A DNA stretch of 64,000 nucleotides from an uncultured Hungatella sp. (GCA_947089145.1 CAMUJH010000019.1:1-64000); one strand, 5' to 3'; counted from the stretch's first letter, positions 7,334 through 17,286 are shown. The notes: generated by a model not told the origin, from the sequence alone. A program made the numbers and translations.

Positions 7334-8584
7334 ATGGATAGTAACCCGCTGATAAGCGTCATAGTACCCATCTATATGATTGATCGGTATGCAGGGCGGT
7401 GTGTTGAAAGCATATTGAATCAAACGTATAAAAACCTTGAAATTATACTTGTCGATGACGGCAGCAAGGACAGATGTTCTGAGTTATGCGACCTATATAA
7501 GAGAAAAGATGAACGTATCAAGGTTATCCACAAGCCGAATGGAGGATTAGTATCAGCCCGGAAAGCAGGCCTGCAGCAGTCAAACGGGGAGTATGTCTCC
7601 TATGTTGACGGTGACGACTGGATAGGGACGGGGTTTATTGAAGGGCTATACACGGCGGCAAAAACCTCCAATGCCGATATGGTTTGTGCAGGCTTTACGC
7701 GTGACCTGTTTTCTAAATCAAAACCATTCATCAATCATATTCCCCCTGGCATCTACGAAGGCGGCAGGCTAAGGGACCTATGGAGATCCATGATTTCCCA
7801 TGGCTCTTACTATCGGCCGGGGATAAGCACCTATGTTTGGAACAAGCTGTTTCGAAGGGAAACTTTGCTGGAATCCCAGTTATGTGTGGATAACAGGATT
7901 TCAATCGGCGAGGATGGAGCCGTCACATATCCGGTCCTTCTGAAGTGTTCAAAAGTCGCGGTCATAGATAATGTGGCCTACCACTATCGGCAGCGTGAAG
8001 ATTCCATGTTGAAACAGAGCATGGGTTACAGCCTGGAAGCTCAGAAACTAAAGTACCTGTATGATTATATGATGCGATGGGCTGAGAAGGCCGCCCCCGG
8101 GCTGGATATCCGCAGGCAGGTGCAGGATTATGTCCTCTCCATAGCCATCATGCGTTCCGGCGGCAGATTGCCGCAAGGCGGCTATAGCGCTTTCAATCAT
8201 GCCTGCTGCGGGAAAAATGTTGTAGTATACAGTGCCGGCACATTTGGCCAGCAATTAATGAACCGGCTTAGGGAAACGGGGCATTGTAACGTAGTCGCTT
8301 GGATTGATGACGATTACTGGGAATACAGGCGCTGCTGCCTGGATGTCGATCCCGTGGAGGACATTACAGGGCTTGGTTTTGACTACATCCTGACCGCCAC
8401 GGTGGATGGCATGGCGGCTGAGAGCGTTAAAAGAAGGCTGATGGATCTGGGCGTAAACCAGAGCAAGATACTCACGGTAATGGTGCCTAAGAATAAAGAA
8501 GAGGCATTAGGCTGCTTCCTTGACGCGGACGCCATAAAAGCCGAAGAGATGAAAAGAAAAAGAGGGATCGCTTCTCATGCTTGA
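7334..8584 (+). CDS. GT2 glycosyltransferase with C-terminal Rossmann-like domain
   Basis: A 416-aa protein. Residues 1-230 form a GT-A family 2 domain (ISVIVPIYMIDRYAGRC, ILVDDGSKD, YVDGDDW with the metal-binding DxD, GEDG). Residues 290-390 contain a separate nucleotide-binding-like unit (KNVVVYSAGTFGQQL, then VVAWIDDDY), a pattern found in some Firmicute GT2 proteins and resembling PglD-type N-terminal modules. It adds one sugar to the growing repeat unit on the cytoplasmic side. The gene overlaps the next by 8 bp. Confidence 0.88.
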   Translation: MDSNPLISVIVPIYMIDRYAGRCVESILNQTYKNLEIILVDDGSKDRCSELCDLYKRKDERIKVIHKPNGGLVSARKAGLQQSNGEYVSYVDGDDWIGTGFIEGLYTAAKTSNADMVCAGFTRDLFSKSKPFINHIPPGIYEGGRLRDLWRSMISHGSYYRPGISTYVWNKLFRRETLLESQLCVDNRISIGEDGAVTYPVLLKCSKVAVIDNVAYHYRQREDSMLKQSMGYSLEAQKLKYLYDYMMRWAEKAAPGLDIRRQVQDYVLSIAIMRSGGRLPQGGYSAFNHACCGKNVVVYSAGTFGQQLMNRLRETGHCNVVAWIDDDYWEYRRCCLDVDPVEDITGLGFDYILTATVDGMAAESVKRRLMDLGVNQSKILTVMVPKNKEEALGCFLDADAIKAEEMKRKRGIASHA

Positions 8585-9332
8585 TTTAAAAACGAGAGTA
8601 TTGACCGGCACGGGGCCTGCATTATTTAGCACGGGACAGGCCGGATACATCATCAAAAGCAGCTCCGGCCAGCTGCTTGCCATTGACCTGTATTTTTCAA
8701 ATTGTGTAGAACGGCTGGAGGGGCATGCAGGGTTCAAACGGTTATTGCCACGGATACTGGAAGCGTCTGACCTGAATTTTGATGTTATTATTTGCACCCA
8801 TCCCCATCTTGACCACTTTGACATGGATGCCGTGCCTGAGATGATGGGCCATGGGAGCAGGCTTTTTTGCTCCGCTGGCTGTGAAAAACTTATTCATCAG
8901 CTTCGGATGGGGTACTACGGTAACTTTATCACATATGTGAAACCTGGCGATCATGAAGCCGCGGGAGACTTTGATATCACATTCGTCAACTGCGATCATG
9001 GGGCAGGCGCCCCCGATGCAGTGGGCGTGGTCATCAAAGTAGATGGCAAGACCATCTATGAGGTGGGGGACAGCTGCTTAAGGCTTGACAGAGTGTCTGA
9101 GATACCGGCCCCTCTCGACGTCCTCATCTCTCCGGTTAACGGCATGTACGGGAACATGAACAGCGAGGATGCGGTAAAGCTGGCGGAGGCGCTGAAGCCG
9201 AAGATCACGATCCCCTGCCATTACGGGATGTTCGCATCACATGGCGGCGACCTGAAGCAGTTCTATGAATTAACAGCCAAAAGGCAGATACCGGCCCTGA
9301 TTATGCAGCAGGGCGAGGAATTTAGACTGTGA
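8577..9332 (+). CDS. UlaG-like metallo-beta-lactamase-fold hydrolase
   Basis: A 251-aa metal hydrolase with THPHLDHFD (HxHxDH, about residues 73-81), an Asp-containing VGDSC loop and a final CHYGMF histidine, the pattern of the UlaG/L-ascorbate-6-phosphate lactonase branch. The family acts on sugar-phosphate lactones, cyclic phosphates and phosphodiesters. It sits between a glycosyltransferase and an ATP-grasp ligase, so it probably processes a sugar or activated substituent of the polymer, but the substrate is not inferable. The start inside the previous gene is supported by GAGGG 8 nt or so upstream. Confidence 0.75.
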   Translation: MLDLKTRVLTGTGPALFSTGQAGYIIKSSSGQLLAIDLYFSNCVERLEGHAGFKRLLPRILEASDLNFDVIICTHPHLDHFDMDAVPEMMGHGSRLFCSAGCEKLIHQLRMGYYGNFITYVKPGDHEAAGDFDITFVNCDHGAGAPDAVGVVIKVDGKTIYEVGDSCLRLDRVSEIPAPLDVLISPVNGMYGNMNSEDAVKLAEALKPKITIPCHYGMFASHGGDLKQFYELTAKRQIPALIMQQGEEFRL

Positions 9333-9374
9333 AAATTACAAGACGCTCAAAAGAGGCGCAGAAGGGAAAATAAA

Positions 9375-10667
9375 ATGAAGAGCGAATTTGAAGGCAGGAA
9401 ACTATTAATCTTGGGCGGCAATCCTGAAACCATCCCGTTGGTTGAGATTGCGAACAGCTGGGGAATTAAGACTATCGTCGCTTCCGCCCGTCCTGCTGAC
9501 CCTGCAAAGGCTTATGCCTGGAAGGCATATGACTATGAGGGGCTGGATGTGGGAAAAGTTATTAAGATTGCCACGGAAGAACAGGTTGACGGCGTCCTTG
9601 TCGGCGTCGCTGACATCCTTGTGCCTATGTACTGCAAAGTCTGCGAAGCCCTTGACCTTCCCTGCTATGCTACGCAGCAAATCGTTGATGTCTTTGCATT
9701 CAAGGACGTCTTCAAGGCCACTTGTGAGCGTTACGGCGTCCATGGCATCCCGGAGTACTATTTGGACTCTGATATGAGACGTGAAGACCTGGATAAAATC
9801 GTTTACCCGGTCATGGTCAAGCCCGTGGATAACGGCGGCGGCGTTGGGATGACTGTGGCGAATAATGAGGAAGAGCTGAGAAAGGGCGTAAAAGCCGCGC
9901 TTGAGAACAGCCATTCCAAGCGGTTCATCGTTGAGAGATATATGGAGTGTGATGATATGGGCATGTATTATACCTTTAAGGATGGATGCTGCTCCGCTTC
10001 CTGCATCTATGACCGGTACACCACGGATGAGCAGCCTGGAGTTTCACGGGTTTGCCTTGGCGGCACCTATCCGTCAAAGCATCTTGATGAATATTTCCAG
10101 CGGATGCATCCGAATGCTCTCAGACTGTTCAGGGAAATCGGAATTAAGAACGGTGTTCTGATGCTCTCTGGCTTCTATGAGAATGGTGAGTTCTATGTAT
10201 ATGACACAGGCTTCCGTCTCCAGGGAGAGGCTCCCCATCTGCTCATGAAGGCTGTCCATGGATTCGATCAACGGGAGATGCTGATCCGCTTTGCTTTGAC
10301 CGGCTCTGAGGGTGATATTGATCTAAGAACAGCCGACGATACAAGACTAAGAGGAAAATGGGCAGCTACACTTTGGTTTCTATTGAAAGAAGGAAAGATT
10401 GGCAAGATAGTAGGCCTGGATGGTCTCGATAAAGATGAACGAGTTGTGGTCAATGTCCAGCGCCTGCATGAGGGTGATACAGTTCAGCCTGACTGGATTG
10501 GAAACGAGAAACAGGTGTTGACCCGCATGTATCTCGTCTGCAACAGCAAGATAGAGTTGGCAGATACCCTCAAGTACTATATGAATACAGTGAAGGTTCT
10601 GGACGATGCTGGTAACAGCATGCTCCTTAAAGGCTTTGATGTGGATAAGGCTCTGGAGTTGAGATAA
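9375..10667 (+). CDS. ATP-grasp carboxylate-amine ligase
   Basis: A 430-aa ATP-grasp enzyme. It has an N-terminal Rossmann-like region (LLILGGNPETIPLVEIANS), a central ATP-binding region (YPVMVKPVDNGGGVGMT, about residue 145; FIVERYME) and a catalytic/metal region (YVYDTGFRLQGE). Such ligases join a carboxylate, activated as acyl phosphate, to an amine. In capsule clusters they commonly attach an amino acid to a uronic acid or to an amino-sugar. A 110-bp gap with no clear promoter separates it from the SDR gene downstream. Confidence 0.82.
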   Translation: MKSEFEGRKLLILGGNPETIPLVEIANSWGIKTIVASARPADPAKAYAWKAYDYEGLDVGKVIKIATEEQVDGVLVGVADILVPMYCKVCEALDLPCYATQQIVDVFAFKDVFKATCERYGVHGIPEYYLDSDMRREDLDKIVYPVMVKPVDNGGGVGMTVANNEEELRKGVKAALENSHSKRFIVERYMECDDMGMYYTFKDGCCSASCIYDRYTTDEQPGVSRVCLGGTYPSKHLDEYFQRMHPNALRLFREIGIKNGVLMLSGFYENGEFYVYDTGFRLQGEAPHLLMKAVHGFDQREMLIRFALTGSEGDIDLRTADDTRLRGKWAATLWFLLKEGKIGKIVGLDGLDKDERVVVNVQRLHEGDTVQPDWIGNEKQVLTRMYLVCNSKIELADTLKYYMNTVKVLDDAGNSMLLKGFDVDKALELR

Positions 10668-10780
10668 CCTTCCTGCTTCTCAATTTATCCAACAGTCAGA
10701 TCTTAACATAATAGAGTGTATGGAGTTGTGATTGGGTGGAAGGCAGACACAAGGGAGAATGAGAAAGGAAGGTATTACAG

Positions 10781-11551
10781 ATGGAGTGCGAAAGGCTGAA
10801 AGATAAAGTAATTGTTATATCAGGCGGGACTAAAGGCGTAGGTCGTGCTTTCGCCGAGGTTGCCGGACATGAAGGCGCTAAGATTGTTATCGGCGGCCGT
10901 GATGAAAAGGCTGGGAAAGAAGCTGTCAGGAATATTAAGACTTTCGGATCTGATGGACTGTTTGTTCACACGGATTTACTCAAAGTTGAGGACTGCAAAC
11001 ATCTGTTTGACGCATGCTATGAGAAGTTCGGAAGAATTGACGGTTTCTTCAACTATGCTGGTGTGACACCGGTAAGTCCGCTGGACACGTGCGATGAGGA
11101 AACCTTTGACTGGGTTACAAATGTGAATTATAAAGCAACGTTTTTCTGCTGTCAGGCTGCTGTGAATTACATGAGAAGGAATGGCGGCGGAAGTATTGTA
11201 CTTACCGGATCAGCACATGGCTGGGGTGGTCAGAAGGACAGAGCTGCATATGCCATGACGAAAGGCGTACTCAGGATTCTTAATGAGCACATTGCCCATC
11301 AGTACGCTGCCGAGCAGATCCGGTGTAACTATCTGACACTGGGATGGACTCCCACTGAGGGCGAGGTAAGTCTTAGAATTAGCCAAGGCGAGAGCGAGGC
11401 AGAATTGAGGAAACGAGCTGCCGACATCCTCCCGATGGGACGCATGTGCGAGCGCAATGACTATATGGAAGCGCTAATATACCTTTTATCGGATGCAAGC
11501 GCGATGATGACTGGATCAATATTCAGGCTTACAGCCGGAGAGTATATTTAA
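10781..11551 (+). CDS. short-chain dehydrogenase/reductase
   Basis: A 256-aa classical SDR: glycine-rich NAD(P) motif SGGTKGVG near the N-terminus, NYAG (family NNAG) at about residue 90, catalytic Ser in VLTGSAHG, and YAMTK (YxxxK) near residue 163. It oxidises or reduces a hydroxyl/keto group of a small molecule or sugar precursor. A good GGAAGG site lies upstream. The substrate cannot be told from sequence; membership of the cluster points to a precursor of the polymer substituent. Confidence 0.85.
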   Translation: MECERLKDKVIVISGGTKGVGRAFAEVAGHEGAKIVIGGRDEKAGKEAVRNIKTFGSDGLFVHTDLLKVEDCKHLFDACYEKFGRIDGFFNYAGVTPVSPLDTCDEETFDWVTNVNYKATFFCCQAAVNYMRRNGGGSIVLTGSAHGWGGQKDRAAYAMTKGVLRILNEHIAHQYAAEQIRCNYLTLGWTPTEGEVSLRISQGESEAELRKRAADILPMGRMCERNDYMEALIYLLSDASAMMTGSIFRLTAGEYI

Positions 11552-11632
11552 AAATGCATACAAATGGAAACGAATTTATGCACTATAGCAGGGGGATAGG
11601 ATGCAGACTAAATTTAAATGTGAGGTAATGTC

Positions 11633-12940
11633 ATGTACTTTCTGCTTTTAACTTGTGTGCTGCTTGCTGCGCTTGTTAATTATAAATTATTCGATAAGGA
11701 TATTATGGAGCCCGCTGTCATACTCCCGCTTGTTTTTTTAATAGGTATTGTTTTCGGCTTCTATAATTATAGGTACTGGAGATTAAGAGAATACGGTTTT
11801 CAGGCAACATCATGTCTTTTGTTGGGGATAACAGCATTTGGCATAGGCTCATTTATAGCAAAACTAATTCGTATTATTCCGTACAAGAGAAATAATAAGG
11901 TTAAAAGTTATGGAAGAATAGATCTTTTTCATGGCATAGTAACTTTTTCGGTGATTATATCCATAGGAACATTGTTTCTGTTTTTGGCATACTATTTAAG
12001 AAACGTCAATGCAAATACAATAGCAGGTATGCTGATTGAGTACAAAGCATTGAGAAGAAGTTCAAAAATTAGTATGCCGATACATATCAATTTCATGATA
12101 AAAACTACTGCGTATTTTTCCATTTTCAGCCTGTTTTACTTATTGAATAATTTAATCACAGGAACAGCAAAATTAAGAGATTACTTTGCATTAATTAATG
12201 TTGGAGTATACCTTATAATATGTTTTCTTGCCAATAAAAGAGGAGATATGCTGGAACTTATTATGGCGGGTTTTTCAGCTTGGTGCATTTTGTATAGCAA
12301 GATCAGGCATAGAGAATATAAAATGTCCGGGGAGATAATCAAGAAAGGGGCAAAGGTTGTTGCTATTACATTAGCTGGATTTGCTGCTATAGCAGCGTTC
12401 AGAAATGGAAATTCTAAAGATTTTAAATTTGTATCGTACCTTTGTAATTACGTCAGCGGGGCTTTAGCAGCAATAGATGTTTATTTTAAACAAGGAGGAC
12501 CGCTTAACAAGTATGTTGGACAAGAGACATTTCCCACTTTCTACAACAATCTTTATGCAATATTTCATATAGGTGAGCATATAGAACGCACATTAGAGTT
12601 TAGATCATATAATGGCTACGATGTTGTAAATATATATACGACTTTCCGGAGGCTGTTTCAGGATTTCGGTTGGGGCGGCGTTGGGCTTCTCTCTGCATTT
12701 CAAGGGTTTGTCAGTACAAAAGTATACAGATATGTAAAATTCAAGGAAAGCAACAGAAGCATCGATTTTGCACTTTCGTTTTATTGCTACTATTTTGTTA
12801 CTGTGATCTATGTTGCTATGGAAGATGTATTCTTTAGTTCAGATATTTCCTTGTCTGGAATTGCAAAATCAATTCTTTTATTCTTGACATTTCACGTCTT
12901 CTTTTACAAGTCACGACAAAGTGTGGAAGTAATATTATGA
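11633..12940 (+). CDS. wzy: Wzy-type O-antigen/capsule repeat-unit polymerase
   Basis: A 435-aa integral membrane protein with about ten hydrophobic segments and a large extracytoplasmic loop in the second half (about residues 265-350, charged and Tyr/Phe-rich), the usual topology of Wzy polymerases. Near the end of the loop, RRLFQDFGWGGVGLLSAF resembles the G-x-(W/Y)-G motif of this group. It would join lipid-linked repeat units outside the membrane. Sequence identity in this family is always low, so the call rests on topology and its place beside wzx. From here the DNA becomes clearly more A+T-rich than the genes upstream. Confidence 0.75.
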   Translation: MYFLLLTCVLLAALVNYKLFDKDIMEPAVILPLVFLIGIVFGFYNYRYWRLREYGFQATSCLLLGITAFGIGSFIAKLIRIIPYKRNNKVKSYGRIDLFHGIVTFSVIISIGTLFLFLAYYLRNVNANTIAGMLIEYKALRRSSKISMPIHINFMIKTTAYFSIFSLFYLLNNLITGTAKLRDYFALINVGVYLIICFLANKRGDMLELIMAGFSAWCILYSKIRHREYKMSGEIIKKGAKVVAITLAGFAAIAAFRNGNSKDFKFVSYLCNYVSGALAAIDVYFKQGGPLNKYVGQETFPTFYNNLYAIFHIGEHIERTLEFRSYNGYDVVNIYTTFRRLFQDFGWGGVGLLSAFQGFVSTKVYRYVKFKESNRSIDFALSFYCYYFVTVIYVAMEDVFFSSDISLSGIAKSILLFLTFHVFFYKSRQSVEVIL

Positions 12941-12962
12941 TTATGAAAGTAGGTTCTATAGA

Positions 12963-13965
12963 ATGAAGGTAAAATTTCGCGAACAGAATTATGATTGTCT
13001 TAGAGTTATCTCAGCTTTCGCTGTTGTTCTCATGCATGTAAATTGGCAGTTTTTCAAGCAAAGTAATGGAGAGATTCATAGAGTGAGCGCAGTAGTTGAG
13101 AGTATTATTAATATTGTTACCCGCTTTTCTGTTCCATGTTTCTTTATGATGTCAGGGGCATTTATTCTAAACGGATACAAAAAATATGATAATGCTCTGG
13201 CTTTTTACAATCGGGCAGTTAAGAAAAAATTTTTGCCTTTTGGCTGTTTCTTGATTGCGTACGTTGTACTTGACTGCATTATGGATAAGAATATAAATAT
13301 GAGTAATATAATGGATGTATTAAGAGAAGATAAATATAATCTATGGTTCATGTATACGCTTCTATTTATATACTTCCTAGTTCCAATGCTTTCAATAATA
13401 AAAGAACATATTTCCGATAAGGCTTGGATAAGGGCCTCATGTATTGGAATGGCATGGGCAATTGTATCTCAAAGCTTTAGCAGGCATTATCTTGCTTATG
13501 ATATTGGCGTTACAGTGGCTTACATGTTTTATTTTATGCTTGGAAACGCCTTGTATAATCATCGAGATCTCTTTAAAAGTAAAAAGTTTATATTAGTGTT
13601 GGCAGGTTTTACAGCGACAGCAGCAGCTTTCTTTATAAGAAATAATGGATTTGATAGATACGTTTCAGATCCTTATATCAGCTTCTTTTCTCCGTCCATA
13701 GTAGTTTTATCTGTATGTGCTTATACATTCGCCGGGGGGTACAGGTTCGTTGTAAATGGGAAAGATTAGCAGATTATACCTTCTATGTCTATCTGTTGCA
13801 TACACCGGTATTTATTGTTTTGCTGAGGCTTATTAAAGTCGAGAATGAATTGTTGGAAATAGTATTGGTAACTTTTTTGACATTTTTTTAGCACTAATAA
13901 TTTCAGTCTTGATTGTAGCATTAAAAAATCGGATTAAAGAAAGAAGATTGAGGATATATCAATAA
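12963..13965 (+). pseudogene. acyltransferase-3 family membrane O-acyltransferase, split by two frameshifts
   Basis: The intact first part (268 codons, 12963-13769) has the N-terminal YDCLRVISAFAVVLMHV with the conserved His, FSVPCFFMMSGAF, and several membrane helices: the OatA/WecH-type acyltransferase-3 family. The frame stops early, but the missing C-terminus continues in another frame: ERLADYTFYVYLLHTPVF, with the family's YxxHxP signature. A further shift gives the last helix and a basic tail ending at TAA 13963-13965. The shifts fall at a run of six G (13734-13739) and a run of seven T (13883-13889); one extra base in each would restore a protein of about 334 aa. The product would O-acetylate a cluster sugar. 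Whether this is a pseudogene, slipped-strand phase variation or sequencing error cannot be told here. Confidence 0.75.
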
Positions 13966-13985
13966 AATGTTACGAGGTAATCCAT

Positions 13986-15407
13986 ATGAACAAGAGGGAG
14001 ACACGTATAGAGAACCTTGGCCGGGGAATGATTATCGTGTTGGTGGCAAATATAATCAGCATGTTGTTTAATTTTCTGATAAATATTCTCCAGCCTAAAT
14101 ACCTATCAGTAGATTCCTATGCTGCGGTAAAGACTTTCACCCTATACTTAAGCATTACAGGGATATTTCATCTTGGGTATGCAGATGGCACATATCTGCA
14201 TTATGGCGGGAAAGAAAAGAAAAACATTAATAAAGAGGAGCTTGGCCGCAACATTTCAACACTGAGGATTTTCCAGCTGGCAACAACAACAATACTATTG
14301 ATTGCCGGAATGATATCCGATGACACAATTATTCTGCTCTCTGCCTGTATGCTGCTTCCTTACAACATGGTTATGCATTTCAGGCTGTTCTATCAGGCTG
14401 TTGGCGATTTCAAACATTATGGAAGAGTAATGAACTGGTCGACAGCATTGATTTTTATCGGAAATGTGTTACTGATATTTGCGTTTCATGTCAATGATTT
14501 TAAATATTATCTATTTCTGCAGGTTGCCGTATACCTCATCATATGGATTGTTCTGGAAGCTGATATTAGAAAGAGCCTTAATGTTAAGGCAAAAATATTA
14601 GATTTTTCAATGAATGAATTCGTCATCAATTTGAGAAGCGGCTTTCTGATTATGGTTGGAAATTTCTCATCTATTTTCCTTACCACCCTGGATCGCTGGT
14701 TTGTTAAGTATCTTCTGGTTAGCATGGATTTTGCTCAGTATAGCTTTGCCGTAAGCATGGAGGGCTTTCTAAATGTGGCGGTATCACCGTTTACGACTAC
14801 CTTGTACAACTACTTCTGCAATGAAAAAAGGAATGAGCAGATAAAGAATGTTCATAATAGTGTTTTGATATTCGCCGTAACGATTGTTGCCGTTGCCTTC
14901 TCGTTCAAGTTTATTGTGGAGCATTGGTTGCAAAGCTACCTGAACTCTGTGCATGTATCGTTTATCCTTTTCGCATCGCAGATTCTGTTTATAGTAATCA
15001 AAAGCATATATGTTAACTTATATAAAGCGCGTCAGGAACAGAAAAAGTATTTTGCGAAACTAATGATTGTTCTTGTATCAGGAGCCATGTTCAATGCCCT
15101 TTGTTTTCTTTTGCTAAGAGTCAAAGAAGCGATGGCGATTGGTACGCTGATGAGCGCAACTCTATGGTTTGCTCTATGTCAGTCAGATTTTAAAGATATA
15201 AGATTCGATGCAAAACATTATATGTATATGGTCGCTGAGATTGCGTTGTTTTTGGCCTGCGGTTTATTAATGAATTCTGTTATGGGATTTGGCGTTTATG
15301 TTTTAGGAACTGTTTTTTTAAGCATGACCATGGTTCGTAAAGATATGCTTTTGCTGTTCAACTATGGAATGCGTGTGCTGAAACCAAAAGGACTGAAGCT
15401 GGGGTAA
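13986..15407 (+). CDS. wzx: Wzx-type polysaccharide flippase
   Basis: A 473-aa membrane protein with about 12-14 hydrophobic segments, in the MOP/PST flippase superfamily. Its N-terminal LGRGMIIVLVANIISMLFNF and LQPKYLSVDSYAAVKTF match the usual start of PST proteins. It would move the lipid-linked repeat unit from the inner to the outer face of the membrane. It is adjacent to wzy and the acyltransferase; the next gene starts 5 bp after its stop. Confidence 0.85.
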   Translation: MNKRETRIENLGRGMIIVLVANIISMLFNFLINILQPKYLSVDSYAAVKTFTLYLSITGIFHLGYADGTYLHYGGKEKKNINKEELGRNISTLRIFQLATTTILLIAGMISDDTIILLSACMLLPYNMVMHFRLFYQAVGDFKHYGRVMNWSTALIFIGNVLLIFAFHVNDFKYYLFLQVAVYLIIWIVLEADIRKSLNVKAKILDFSMNEFVINLRSGFLIMVGNFSSIFLTTLDRWFVKYLLVSMDFAQYSFAVSMEGFLNVAVSPFTTTLYNYFCNEKRNEQIKNVHNSVLIFAVTIVAVAFSFKFIVEHWLQSYLNSVHVSFILFASQILFIVIKSIYVNLYKARQEQKKYFAKLMIVLVSGAMFNALCFLLLRVKEAMAIGTLMSATLWFALCQSDFKDIRFDAKHYMYMVAEIALFLACGLLMNSVMGFGVYVLGTVFLSMTMVRKDMLLLFNYGMRVLKPKGLKLG

Positions 15408-15411
15408 AGAG

Positions 15412-16365
15412 ATGAAAGTCACAGTATTGTTGAGTACATATAATGGAGAAAAGTTTCTTGCAGAACAACTGGATTCAATTCTTCAGCAAAAGGACGTGAA
15501 AGTACAGCTTGCAATTAGAGACGACGGTTCCAGTGACAAAACTATTGATATTCTCCGTGAATATGAAAAAAGAGAAAATATCATCGTTACGTTAGGGGAA
15601 CCTCTTGGAGTGGGCCGCAGCTTTATGAACATGCTATATAATGACGGTTCCGATGCAGATTTCTATGCATTTGCCGATCAGGATGATATATGGGATGAAG
15701 ATAAATTAATTTGCGGAGTCAGGGCAATAGAGAGTGCAGGGAACGGTCCCCGATTATATGTTTGTAATCAGCGTTGTGTTGACTGTGGAGGGAATTATAT
15801 AAGTGATAGATTTCCACCTGATTTTCCTGTACAGACGATGGCGAACACATTGTTTGTGAACCTATATGCCGGGTGTACTATGATATTTAACAGAGCGCTT
15901 AAAGATAAATTGGTCGATGAAAAGCGAAGACCGGATATCGAATTCTTTGATCATCGAATACATGATGCTTGGACTGCGTGTGTGGCATCTGTCTTTAATC
16001 CTATAATGTATGACTCCCAATGTCATATGAGCTTCAGAAGGCACGGGAATAATGAAACTGATGCAGAGATCTTAAGAGGTGTAAAAGTTAAAAAAATTAT
16101 TAAGATAAAGTTACAAATTCGGAAAATAAAAAGATTGTTTGGAAGAAAAAGAAGAAGAAACAGTGTTGAATTAACAGCTAAGAATCTATTAATTGGATAC
16201 TCTGATATGATGGACGATAACTCTAAAACAATGCTTTTGACGGTTTCTGAATACAGAGCGTCTCTGCAAAACAAATTGGCACTTGTAAGGAATGGATATC
16301 TTGAGAATGGAGCTCCTGAGAAAAGAGCAGATCTGATTGTAAAGATAATATTTAACAGATTATAA
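15412..16365 (+). CDS. GT2 glycosyltransferase (rhamnosyltransferase-like)
   Basis: A 317-aa GT-A family 2 enzyme: VTVLLSTYNGEKFLAEQLDSIL, IRDDGSSD, FADQDDIWDEDKL (metal-binding DQDD) and a His/Asp-rich acceptor region FFDHRIHDAW. This pattern is typical of RgpB/RfbF-type rhamnosyltransferases, though the sugar is not certain. The C-terminal 90 residues are strongly basic (KIIKIKLQIRKIKRLFGRKRRR), suggesting peripheral membrane contact. Confidence 0.87.
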   Translation: MKVTVLLSTYNGEKFLAEQLDSILQQKDVKVQLAIRDDGSSDKTIDILREYEKRENIIVTLGEPLGVGRSFMNMLYNDGSDADFYAFADQDDIWDEDKLICGVRAIESAGNGPRLYVCNQRCVDCGGNYISDRFPPDFPVQTMANTLFVNLYAGCTMIFNRALKDKLVDEKRRPDIEFFDHRIHDAWTACVASVFNPIMYDSQCHMSFRRHGNNETDAEILRGVKVKKIIKIKLQIRKIKRLFGRKRRRNSVELTAKNLLIGYSDMMDDNSKTMLLTVSEYRASLQNKLALVRNGYLENGAPEKRADLIVKIIFNRL

Positions 16366-16380
16366 ACGCAGGAGGAAGAT

Positions 16381-17286
16381 ATGGATTCGATTAATTTTGA
16401 TATAGATAGGCTGCATCACACACAATATGAAATTTTAACGGAGTTTGATCGAGTATGCCAAAAGTATGGCCTGACATATTATTTGGCGTTTGGGACTCTG
16501 CTTGGTGCTGTTAGACATAAGGGATTTATTCCTTGGGATGATGATATTGATACTTTAATGCCTTACGAAGACTTTTTAAAGCTGGAGAAAATTCCATCGA
16601 GTGAATGGAGAACTCCGTATTTTTATCAATCAAATACAACGGATGCAAACTACCCGTTGTGTTATGCTAAGATTAGAAATTCGAATACTACGCTTATTAC
16701 GGAGGATTTATCGCATTTAGACATTAATCATGGGGTTGATATTGATATTTACCCTTTGTTAAACCTTGCTGACGATGACAAGAAAAGAAAGAAACAGTAT
16801 TTTAATACAAAAGCTTACATGCTCCTTCAAGTAAATGAACCGCCGAAAAATCATGGAAAACTGTATTTCCTGGCTGGAAAACTAATTTTGTTCGTAATAC
16901 CTGGTTTTGCAAAAAAGGCTTTAAAAACTTATTTTTTGAAAAGTATAACTCAATATAGAGACACAAAAAAATGTTATGTGGTATCTGGTAATCTTGAAGC
17001 TATGCGCCAAGTGCTATCTACGGCATGGTTTGACCATATGGTGTACGTGCCCTTTGAAAATGGTGAATTTCCTGTTCCCAACGGTGCGGAAGAATGGCTG
17101 AGAGAAAGATATGGTGAAAAGTACATGAACTTTCCGCCTATTGAAAAGAGAGGTATTAAACTTGGCACATTTGTAAAGGTCGATTTAGAACATTCCTATA
17201 AAGATTATAGAGGAATTTATTATCACATAGCTGGTTCAAAGATTAGGAAGGTTACAAATAACAGATGGGTAGGAAAAGATAGCTAA
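16381..17286 (+). CDS. licD: LicD-family phosphotransferase
   Basis: A 301-aa protein with the hallmark AFGTLLGAVRHKGFIPWDDDIDTLMP (nucleotidyltransferase fold, metal-binding DDDID, residues about 38-62). LicD enzymes transfer a phospho-substituent (phosphocholine, phosphoethanolamine, glycerol phosphate or similar) from a CDP-carrier to a sugar. An excellent AGGAGG site lies upstream. The gene is followed by an AEP-aminotransferase remnant and then a HisC-like aminotransferase and a cytidylyltransferase, which could make the CDP-activated donor. Confidence 0.88.
   Translation: MDSINFDIDRLHHTQYEILTEFDRVCQKYGLTYYLAFGTLLGAVRHKGFIPWDDDIDTLMPYEDFLKLEKIPSSEWRTPYFYQSNTTDANYPLCYAKIRNSNTTLITEDLSHLDINHGVDIDIYPLLNLADDDKKRKKQYFNTKAYMLLQVNEPPKNHGKLYFLAGKLILFVIPGFAKKALKTYFLKSITQYRDTKKCYVVSGNLEAMRQVLSTAWFDHMVYVPFENGEFPVPNGAEEWLRERYGEKYMNFPPIEKRGIKLGTFVKVDLEHSYKDYRGIYYHIAGSKIRKVTNNRWVGKDS

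Noticed and set aside
13734-13889. Programmed ribosomal frameshifting in the acyltransferase gene
   Set aside because: Two separate shifts in the same direction, without slippery heptamer-plus-structure or internal ribosome site, make programmed frameshifting less likely than indels.
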